From NCBI GenBank assembly GCA_012839385.1, contig DUNL01000134.1, positions 1-34,145 on the forward strand: DNA of 34,145 nucleotides, given 5' to 3'. The notes below the pieces were generated by a model. The model worked only from the letters and a program-made list of their open reading frames with translations, was not told the DNA's origin and did no database searches. Below are positions 1-5,696 of the stretch, in pieces (the stretch's first letter is position 1; each line of letters starts with the position of its first letter). The position numbers were made by a program, and so were the translations under genes. This stretch comes from Clostridiaceae bacterium (GTDB lineage Bacteria; Bacillota; Clostridia; Saccharofermentanales; DTU023).

Positions 1-56
1 AGAGCAACGGTCTCCAAAACCGTGGGTTGCGGGTTCGAATCCTGTCTCCCCTGCCA
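1..56 (+). tRNA. tRNA-Trp (CCA anticodon), 5' part cut by window edge
   Basis: The 3' two thirds of a tRNA are visible. The anticodon stem is ACGGT/ACCGT around the 7-base loop CTCCAAA, giving anticodon CCA and thus tryptophan. A T-arm follows with loop TTCGAAT, then the 3' acceptor strand, discriminator G and an encoded CCA at 54-56. The D-arm and 5' acceptor strand lie outside the window. tRNA 3' ends are common integration points, and an accessory region follows directly, but I found no second copy of the tRNA 3' end to serve as an att repeat. Confidence 0.93.
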
Positions 57-62
57 ACTTAA

Positions 63-109
63 AACGCAGTCATTGATACAATTTTCGTATCAGTGGCTGC
101 GTTCTTTTT
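63..109 (+). terminator. Intrinsic terminator behind tRNA-Trp
   Basis: A 17-bp stem (63-79 with 87-103, two G-T wobbles) encloses a 7-base loop and is followed by CTTTTT. It should end the tRNA transcript and isolate it from the abiE operon downstream. Confidence 0.9.
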
Positions 110-115
110 ATTGAG

Positions 116-153
116 TTTACGAACGTGCTAATATAGTGTACAATATTAGCACG
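116..153 (+). promoter_or_regulatory. abiE promoter overlapped by a perfect 11-bp inverted repeat
   Basis: A promoter TTTACG (116-121), 17-bp spacer, TACAAT (139-144) precedes abiEi. A perfect inverted repeat, CGTGCTAATAT (124-134) and ATATTAGCACG (143-153), separated by 8 bp, covers the spacer, the -10 box and the expected start of transcription near 151. AbiEi-type antitoxins are known to bind inverted repeats in their own promoter and repress the operon, so this is the obvious candidate operator. The predicted transcript would begin almost at the Shine-Dalgarno (GAAGGG, 153-158). Confidence 0.72.
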
Positions 154-168
154 AAGGGATGTGGTCGC

Positions 169-762
169 ATGGATGTAGATTATAAAATCCAACAAATTTA
201 TAAAAATAATGGGGGCCTACTTATTCTTAGAGAAGCGTCCAAGCAGGGCATCAGTAAATACGATTTCTATTCGTTTGTAGAAGAAAATGGACTTGAACGA
301 ATTGGCCGGGGTGTTTATTCTTCAGCTGATGTTTGGCTTGATGCGATGTTGTTGATTCATCTTCGCTCTGAGCAGGCTATTTTCTCACACGAAACTGCTT
401 TGTTTCTTCATGACATGACTGATCGAGAGACCTTTATCTACTCTGTGACTGTAAAAACTGGTTATAATCCCCATCGTCTCAAGGAGGACGGGATTAAGGT
501 TTACACAATTAAGGAAGAATTACACGAGTTGGGTTTGAGTGAGGCTATAACTCCCTTTGGGCACCTAGTTCCGGTCTATGACAAAGAAAGAACTCTTTGC
601 GACATTCTCCGTAACAGAAAGAATGTTGATAAACAGATTCTTCAAGACGCTTTGAAGAGTTACAGCAAACGACAGGACAAGGATCTGAGGAGGCTGATGG
701 GCTACGCAGAGACTTTCAGGGTGAAAAGCATCCTAAAGCCTTATTTGGAAGTACTTCTTTAA
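169..762 (+). CDS. abiEi: AbiEi-type antitoxin and autorepressor (type IV toxin-antitoxin)
   Basis: This 197-residue protein resembles the AbiEi family: an N-terminal winged-helix-like part (about residues 1-65, with the family-like segment around GLERIGRGVY) and a C-terminal domain that counteracts the AbiEii toxin. AbiEi proteins also bind DNA to repress their own operon. I chose ATG 169 over the in-frame GTG at 136, because 136 lies inside the promoter/operator and a Shine-Dalgarno (GAAGGG) sits 10 bases before 169. The stop codon overlaps the start of the next gene by one base (TAATG), the usual coupling for this pair. The frame is uninterrupted, so it looks functional. Family assignment is by pattern recognition, not search. 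Confidence 0.85.
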   Translation: MDVDYKIQQIYKNNGGLLILREASKQGISKYDFYSFVEENGLERIGRGVYSSADVWLDAMLLIHLRSEQAIFSHETALFLHDMTDRETFIYSVTVKTGYNPHRLKEDGIKVYTIKEELHELGLSEAITPFGHLVPVYDKERTLCDILRNRKNVDKQILQDALKSYSKRQDKDLRRLMGYAETFRVKSILKPYLEVLL

Positions 763-1592
763 TGATACAAACATCCAGACAACTCAAAGATAAAATCCGC
801 AATCTTTCCAAAGAGTACTCCGCCGGTGCTCAACTTTTGATGAGAATCTATATGATGGAACGCCTTCTGGAACGGATTTCATCATCTAAGTACAAAGAAC
901 ATTTTATCTTAAAAGGCGGTGTGTTAGTTGCCTCATTGGTGGGCTTAAGCTCACGTAGTACGATGGATCTTGATGCGACTGTGAAAGACTTTCCGGTCAA
1001 TCCGACAGATGTGGAGCGCATGATTCAGAATATCATGATGGTACCGCTCGAAGACGGCGTGATTTTCCGTATCAAAAGTGTTCAGGAAATCATGGAAGAG
1101 GCTGAATATCCCGGAGTCAGGCTGAGTATTCAAGCTGAATTTGATGGGACGCGTACACCTTTCAAAATGGATGTATCCACAGGTGATGTTATAACTCCGT
1201 CTGCGATTCAATATTCTTACCCTTTGACGTTTGAAGAGCGTAGTATTAAACTTCTATCTTACAATCTTGAAACAGTACTTGCTGAAAAATTTGAATCCAT
1301 TGTCAGCAAACACGTGGCGAATACACGTATGCGCGATTTTTATGATGTTTATATCCTGCAGGAAATATATGAGAAACAGATTTCTCTACCCCTGCTTAAG
1401 GCTGCGATTAAAGCTACTGCAGAGAAGCGTGGTACAACGAGGCATATGGAGATGGCCTTGACCTCTTTACAAGAGATTGAGGAAAATATGGACATGCATG
1501 AACTTTGGACGTCTTTCCAAGATCACAACAATTATGCGAGAGATATTTCCTGGAATGAAGTGATGGATGCAGTCAAGAGGATTTGTGAATGA
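762..1592 (+). CDS. abiEii: AbiEii-type nucleotidyltransferase toxin (type IV toxin-antitoxin)
   Basis: This is a 276-residue DUF1814-family nucleotidyltransferase. The family motifs are present: FILKGG (residues 48-53), the metal/NTP motif R-S-T-M-D-L-D (65-71), the D-V-S-T-G-D segment (137-142), AEKFE (174-178), and R-M-R-D-F-Y-D (189-195). Known AbiEii/MenT-like enzymes add nucleotides to tRNA or otherwise block growth, causing abortive infection when phage infects. All predicted catalytic positions are intact and length is normal, so with abiEi this is probably a working bacteriostatic toxin-antitoxin pair. It is translationally coupled to abiEi by a one-base overlap. Confidence 0.9.
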   Translation: MIQTSRQLKDKIRNLSKEYSAGAQLLMRIYMMERLLERISSSKYKEHFILKGGVLVASLVGLSSRSTMDLDATVKDFPVNPTDVERMIQNIMMVPLEDGVIFRIKSVQEIMEEAEYPGVRLSIQAEFDGTRTPFKMDVSTGDVITPSAIQYSYPLTFEERSIKLLSYNLETVLAEKFESIVSKHVANTRMRDFYDVYILQEIYEKQISLPLLKAAIKATAEKRGTTRHMEMALTSLQEIEENMDMHELWTSFQDHNNYARDISWNEVMDAVKRICE

Positions 1593-1709
1593 TGGAAAAA
1601 TACAAAATAATTTTTCTCTACACGAGCTTACGCATATCAAACTCATGAAGATAAAATACAATAATTACTCAAGATTATTTTGAAATTGATTAATGAGGTG
1701 ACTAATTTT

Positions 1710-2550
1710 ATGCAGATACAATTTATAATTGGCAATGGATTTGACATAGCATTATCAGAAAAATATGGAATAAGAAAGACCACATATAAAGAAATGTATG
1801 ACTGGAATAAATTTTATAGATTTGCAGAAATATAGCAAGCCCAAAACAAACTTGTACAATCAATCTATGAAAAAGAAACATCAGAATTATGGTCTGACTT
1901 TGAGAGTGGATTAATAGATTATTTCCAAAAAATAGAGAGTAAAGGTAAAGGAATTATTGATTATTTTTTGATAAAGATCAAATATGTAGTTATATTAAAT
2001 GTAAATTGAAAATTTTTCAAGACATAATAAATGAAAAAACTACTTAGAAGATTGCTTTGAGGAGTTTTCTATACCTATACTCAATTTAGATAAAGTTGAA
2101 ATTGACTTTATAAATTTCAATGGAACTAATACATTAGAAAGGTTAGTGGATAAATTCAGAAAGTCTTCTCCTAGATTTGAAATTCAGGATAGAACAGTTG
2201 ATGTAAAAATTGGAGAAGTAAAATATGTACATTCTAAATTAGAAGGGAAAACTCAAAATTATCATGAGTATGCTTTTGGAACAACAATGGAAAATGTTCT
2301 TGCTGGATGCCCTACTAGAATTTTGAATGCATTGGATAAGACTAACTATGAATTTATAAACTGGATTTCAGATTCGGATATTTTTGTTACACACGGACTT
2401 TCATTCGGAGTAAGTGATAAATTTTATTGGAAAAGGATTTGCGAGAAAATTTGTGAAAATGGTATTATTATTGATTTTCCATATATAACTGCGGATGAGA
2501 AAAAACATCCTGAAAAACAGGAAGAAAAGAAAAAGCTCAAGAATTGCTGA
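1710..2550 (+). pseudogene. abiH: abiH-like abortive infection gene, broken by one stop and two frameshifts
   Basis: A Shine-Dalgarno (GAGGTG, 1695-1700) and ATG 1710 open a frame beginning with the AbiH signature IIGNGFDIA. A TAG at 1833-1835 interrupts it. The same frame then continues through SELWSDFESGLIDYF. It must shift near the T6 run at 1964-1969 (DKDQICSYIK) and again near the A6 run at 2034-2039 to reach the last frame. That frame reads FINFNGTNTLERL (AbiH usually has FNYT here) and the C-terminal HGLSFGVSDKFYWKRI, ending at TGA 2548. Joined, the parts give about 280 residues in family order. AbiH proteins are phage-exclusion proteins of unknown mechanism. Both frameshifts sit at six-base homopolymers, so indel errors or slippage could explain part of the damage. 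Confidence 0.8.
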
Positions 2551-2586
2551 AAGCTTAGATTCCTTGCTGTAATTCTTGAGCTTTTT
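2530..2586 (+). terminator. Terminator at the end of the abiH remnant
   Basis: A perfect 16-bp inverted repeat (2530-2545 with 2571-2586) brackets the abiH stop codon and a 25-base loop. It ends in TTTTT on the plus strand and begins with AAAAA, so it could terminate transcription from both sides. The long loop makes it less typical. Confidence 0.6.
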
Positions 2587-2689
2587 CTTTGCTTTTCCCA
2601 TGCTGGACCTCCTGCTGGATATTGCATTATATTTGTCCAACTTTCGGGGTGCAGTTCATGGTGGACTTCCGCCGGAGCGGTTTCCAGGA

Positions 2690-3042
2690 TTTTGGAAGGA
2701 TGTCTTAAAGCAAAATGCATCCCGACTGGCTACTTACTTCTGTGAGGATGCAATTATTCGCTGGCATTGCAGTAATTAACAGTTTACCGTTTCTTAGTAC
2801 GTCCGAGCTAATTGTGAATACCAGGGTACTGGGATGGAGAAATAGAAAGATGTGAAGCGTTCGGGGACTTGATGATTTCGGTTGTTAAGGTATTCCTGAA
2901 AGATCAAAGTGCTTCTTTTCATGCGGTCAGTTTTTGCAAACTAGAAAATGGCCTGATTGCTGAAATGGATGAATATTGGGCGGATGACGGTGCGCCTCCA
3001 GAGTGGAGGCAGAAACTGGGGTTCGGCACAGTTATTCGCTAG
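2690..3042 (+). pseudogene. NTF2/SnoaL-like protein remnant
   Basis: Reading from 2693 gives WKDVLKQNASRLATYF, then EDAIIRWHCSN, followed by a TAA at 2777. The frame continues with QFTVS, a TAG at 2795, then YVRANCEY. After a frameshift near 2820-2836 it reads DGEIERCEAF and ends with EMDEYWADDGAPPEWRQ and a TAG at 3040. This order fits the small NTF2-like/SnoaL family protein found in many Firmicutes (nuclear transport factor 2 fold, often unknown substrate). Two stops and a shift make it a pseudogene. The N-terminus is not recognisable and the upstream 2587-2690 holds no clear gene. It has no visible link to the defence genes around it. Confidence 0.65.
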
Positions 3043-3155
3043 AGTATAAATTAGCAAAAGAAAGCAATCTTAAAAAAGTAAAGTTTTGTTTTGGTAGATG
3101 GCTCAAACATTATAGATGTGTGGTGTGTTTCAATCCTAGCGTTGTTAACTAATTA

Positions 3156-3187
3156 TTGCAGCCTGCTCGATATAGGTATATACTTAT
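3156..3187 (+). promoter_or_regulatory. Promoter with palindromic operator candidate before the MNT gene
   Basis: TTGCAG (3156-3161), 17 bp, TATACT (3179-3184). The perfect palindrome GTATATAC (3176-3183) overlaps the -10 box. Extended to 3172-3187 it is a 16-bp palindrome with one mismatched pair. Start of transcription near 3191 would coincide with the Shine-Dalgarno (GAGGGG, 3191-3196). Since the encoded protein has a possible ribbon-helix-helix N-terminus, autorepression here is a reasonable inference. Confidence 0.5.
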
Positions 3188-3204
3188 GTTGAGGGGTGAT
3201 GTCT

Positions 3205-3690
3205 ATGGCAACAAAAGCGGAACTAAAAGCACAGGCAAAATATGACAAAAAGAATACTAAGCAGGTTGGGTTAAAACTAAATTTGAACTATGATGCGGAC
3301 ATTCTTGCCAAGCTTGATAAAGAGGCGAATAAGCAAGGGTATATTAAGAATTTGATAAGGGAAGATATGAGAAATGCTAGAAGCGTTTTATCTTTAGAGT
3401 CTATACGGTTTTTGTTATTGCCTGTCGTGCAGCGATATGGCATCAAATCAATTAGTGTATTTGGATCTTATGCCCGTGATGAAGCAGAGCCAACAAGTGA
3501 TGTGGATCTTCTTATTGAAGGAGGAGATTATAAGGGTTTAATTGAATATACAAAAATGCTTGAGGAAATGGGGACTGCTCTTGGCAGGAATGTCAATGTG
3601 ATTACACAGTCAATGCTAGACCAGAGCAGTACACAGGCGGATTTTCTCTTCAAAAATAAAGTAGAAAGAGAGAAGGTGGTCCTCCTATGA
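3205..3690 (+). CDS. MNT-type nucleotidyltransferase antitoxin with N-terminal DNA-binding-like extension
   Basis: The 161-residue protein has two parts. Residues 1-55 (AKYDKKNTKQVGLKLN, then KLDKEANKQGYIKNLIRED) resemble the small ribbon-helix-helix/CopG-like proteins common in Clostridia. Residues 60-161 are a minimal nucleotidyltransferase with the exact motif GS-x10-D-x-D (G87, S88, D99, D101). In HEPN/MNT systems such enzymes neutralise the HEPN RNase by adding AMP to a tyrosine next to its active site. The gene overlaps the HEPN gene by four bases (ATGA). ATG 3205 is preferred over GTG 3196 and ATG 3199, because the Shine-Dalgarno GAGGGG ends at 3196. The catalytic motif is intact although the partner is truncated. 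Confidence 0.82.
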   Translation: MATKAELKAQAKYDKKNTKQVGLKLNLNYDADILAKLDKEANKQGYIKNLIREDMRNARSVLSLESIRFLLLPVVQRYGIKSISVFGSYARDEAEPTSDVDLLIEGGDYKGLIEYTKMLEEMGTALGRNVNVITQSMLDQSSTQADFLFKNKVEREKVVLL

Positions 3691-4034
3691 ATTTTGAAGA
3701 CAGAGACAGATTTTATTTCCTGAGAATGATTGAGCATTGCGAAAAAATTGAAAAAGCTAAAAAGAGATTTGGAGAAACCCTCGAACACTTTCTGAATGAT
3801 TCTGACTATAGGGATGTTGTTTGTATGAACATTTTTCAAATTGGTGAACTATCCAATCATATTTCAGAAGAAGCACAGGGTACCCTAAACGATATTCCTT
3901 GGCGACAAATGTACGCTATCAGAAATATATTGGCGCACGCTTATATAAAAGTTGATAAGCAAATTGTGTAGGATACGATGGTCCATGATATTCCCCAATT
4001 AGAAAAAAGGCTTAAGGAAATTATCTCTCGCTAA
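3687..4034 (+). pseudogene. HEPN-domain (DUF86) toxin with premature amber codon
   Basis: The frame from ATG 3687 gives 94 residues containing the HEPN active-site motif R-x4-H-x-Y (R79, H84, Y86 in RNILAHAY). It then hits TAG at 3969-3971 and continues in the same frame for 20 more codons (DTMVHDIPQLEKRL...) to TAA 4032. The family usually has a tryptophan at this spot, so a single TGG to TAG change explains the break. HEPN toxins of this type are ribonucleases held in check by the adjacent MNT protein. The catalytic motif lies before the stop, so a truncated but folded product is possible. Loss of the last helix makes inactivation more likely. The coupling overlap with the MNT gene is preserved. 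Confidence 0.78.
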
Positions 4035-4179
4035 AGCTGATTTGTGTATTTGACAATGAGATTGTTAGCTCGGCGCACTTTGTATGGGAACCTAATCATA
4101 AAATGGAAACCTGATTAGAGTTTGTAGATTTATCCTATTAAATTAATTCGGAAACGTTTGACCCAAACAACCTTCAAGT

Positions 4180-4244
4180 GATTGTATTCGTTTTGCTATA
4201 CGATGCCAACTAAGGACAGAGAAACGAATACAATCTCTGTCCTT
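4180..4244 (+). repeat. Interleaved inverted repeats (A-B-A'-B') in a 444-bp gene-free stretch
   Basis: The gene-free stretch 4035-4478 separates the accessory patch from rnhA. Inside it, A (GATTGTATTCGTTT, 4180-4193) is the exact reverse complement of A' (4222-4235). B (AAGGACAGA, 4212-4220) is the exact reverse complement of B' (4236-4244). B lies in the loop of A-A', and A' lies in the loop of B-B', so the two hairpins exclude each other unless they form a pseudoknot. No T-run follows B', so it is not a standard terminator. A weaker 7-bp inverted repeat (CTAATCA 4092-4098, TGATTAG 4112-4118) lies upstream. I see no coding remnant in the stretch. Confidence 0.75.
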
Positions 4245-4392
4245 GTATATTAGTGTCCGTCATGGTTATGGTAACTTGAATGACATTTCTTTTATGCCCA
4301 TCTTAACGAGTTGTACAGCAGACCATTGGCCGAGCTATTTGTTTTCTGAAGAATTTCTGTGCCGGAGTTACGATTTGACGTGTTCCAAGGGC

Positions 4393-4421
4393 TGAACATT
4401 TTCCTGTAATCCCTATATATT
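4393..4421 (+). promoter_or_regulatory. Candidate promoter for rnhA operon
   Basis: TGAACA (4393-4398), 17 bp, TATATT (4416-4421). The -10 matches five of six consensus bases and the -35 four of six. It is the best match I found between the accessory patch and rnhA, but AT-rich sequence makes chance matches likely. Confidence 0.38.
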
Positions 4422-4478
4422 ATTTAAGTGTCAGGAAGGCGTTAGATTTGATAAAATATAAAATTGAGGTGCAAATTA

Positions 4479-4940
4479 ATGGCAAGAGCAAAAGCTAGAA
4501 ACAAACCAATCGTTGAAATATATACTGACGGCGCTTGTTCAGGCAATCCCGGTCCCGGTGGTTGGGCCGCTATTCTCAGGTATGGGGATTATGAAAAGGA
4601 GATCAGTGGCTATGAAGAGAGTACTACTAATAACAGAATGGAGCTGACCGCGGCTTTGATGGCATTGCGTGAACTCAACCAACCCTGTCGGGTAAAATTG
4701 CATAGTGATAGTTCTTATCTGGTTAATGCCTTTAAACATAAATGGTTGGAGAATTGGACTAAAAATAATTGGAAAAATTCAGCTGGCAACGATGTCAGTA
4801 ATCCTGATTTGTGGCAGGCGCTACTTGCGGAAAATGAGAGGCATGATATCGAATGGATAAAGGTAAAAGGGCACGCTGATAATGAAGATAATATTCGATG
4901 TGATAAGATGGCTGTTAATGAAATAAAGAGGAGACAGTGA
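4479..4940 (+). CDS. rnhA: Ribonuclease HI
   Basis: Cytoplasmic endonuclease that removes the RNA strand of RNA-DNA hybrids (R-loops, primers). The 153-residue protein matches the family length. It carries the opening motif YTDGACSGNPGPGGW with catalytic D17, then E55 (NNRMELTAA), D77 (HSDSSYLVN), H132 and D142 (GHADNEDNIRCDKMA), so all four acidic residues are present. ATG 4479 follows GAGGTG (4466-4471); the in-frame TTG 4464 would sit on top of that ribosome site. It is followed three bases later by the Nudix gene, suggesting one operon. A second, unrelated RNase H (HII) is encoded at 26997-28028. Confidence 0.96.
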   Translation: MARAKARNKPIVEIYTDGACSGNPGPGGWAAILRYGDYEKEISGYEESTTNNRMELTAALMALRELNQPCRVKLHSDSSYLVNAFKHKWLENWTKNNWKNSAGNDVSNPDLWQALLAENERHDIEWIKVKGHADNEDNIRCDKMAVNEIKRRQ

Positions 4941-4943
4941 CAG

Positions 4944-5666
4944 ATGGACACTGATAATAACAAACAATTTGATTTGAAACCTGTAAGAGTTGGTTCTACA
5001 GAAATAGATAAGAGAACGCAAGAGCCGGTAACTGAAGAAGTTGAGATTGACCAGGATTTGGAAGTGGTTGAACCGTCCCCGGTAACTTATTATGCCGGTG
5101 AGTCTATCGATGACACTGTGCCAACAGATGTACAGTCGGAGTTGGTTGAGACTATGATTGAATCGGATTTGAAATTTGTGGGACGTGTTTTTACTGTCGA
5201 GCTGGACAAAGTGTTGCTGTCTGACGGGCGCCATTCCCGGCGTGAAATTGTCCGTCACCCCGGTGGTTCCTGTATCGTCGCGCTTGATTTATACGGGAAT
5301 ATATATATGGTTAGACAATATAGATTGGCGTTGGGGCGTATTACTTTAGAATTACCCGCGGGTCTTGGGGAGCCAGATGAGACGCCACTTGATTGCGCGG
5401 TTAGAGAGCTACATGAAGAGACGGGACTTGTGGCAGAGGATTGGCGTCGTCTAGCTTCTATTCATACTTCACCCGGTTATTCAGACGAAGTTTCCCATAT
5501 TTTTTTGGCCGAAGGCCTAACTATGGGTAATAGTAATCCTGATGATGGAGAGTTTGTAACTGTTGAGAAATTACCTCTAACTGAGGCTGTTGAAATGGTT
5601 CTAAACGGTAGTATCTCTGACGCTAAGTCTTGTGTAGGTATCTTGTTGGCTGCTAAGTTGGCCTGA
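4944..5666 (+). CDS. Nudix hydrolase, ADP-ribose pyrophosphatase-like, with N-terminal extension
   Basis: The 240-residue protein has a complete Nudix box GX5EX7REUXEEXGU at residues 140-162 (G140, E146, R154-E155-L156, E158-E159, G161). It is set in the context typical of ADP-ribose/nucleotide-sugar pyrophosphatases (VRQYRLALGRITLELPAG before, SPGYSDEVSHIFLAEGL after). These cleave ADP-ribose to AMP and ribose-5-phosphate. Residues 1-75 are an acidic, low-complexity-looking extension with no recognised domain; typical family members start near residue 75. ATG 4944 follows AGAGGAGA (4927-4934) at a good distance, so the extension seems real. Substrate is inferred only from similarity. Confidence 0.88.
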   Translation: MDTDNNKQFDLKPVRVGSTEIDKRTQEPVTEEVEIDQDLEVVEPSPVTYYAGESIDDTVPTDVQSELVETMIESDLKFVGRVFTVELDKVLLSDGRHSRREIVRHPGGSCIVALDLYGNIYMVRQYRLALGRITLELPAGLGEPDETPLDCAVRELHEETGLVAEDWRRLASIHTSPGYSDEVSHIFLAEGLTMGNSNPDDGEFVTVEKLPLTEAVEMVLNGSISDAKSCVGILLAAKLA

Positions 5667-5696
5667 CTTGATACCAGTTATTACGGTGTTAAAGAG

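Noticed and set aside
136-168. GTG start 11 codons upstream for abiEi
   Set aside because: It lies within the promoter and operator, upstream of the predicted transcription start, and has no ribosome site.
1833-3971. TAG recoding (amber read-through), since the abiH and HEPN breaks both use TAG
   Set aside because: Core genes such as folD, murJ, rimO neighbours and rbgA end in TAG at the expected place (for example 9280-9282 and 12178-12180), so TAG is a normal stop here.
57-4478. Integrated element with att repeats at tRNA-Trp
   Set aside because: I looked for a second copy of the tRNA 3' end (TTCGAATCC...CTGCCA) before rnhA and found none, and there is no integrase or transposase.
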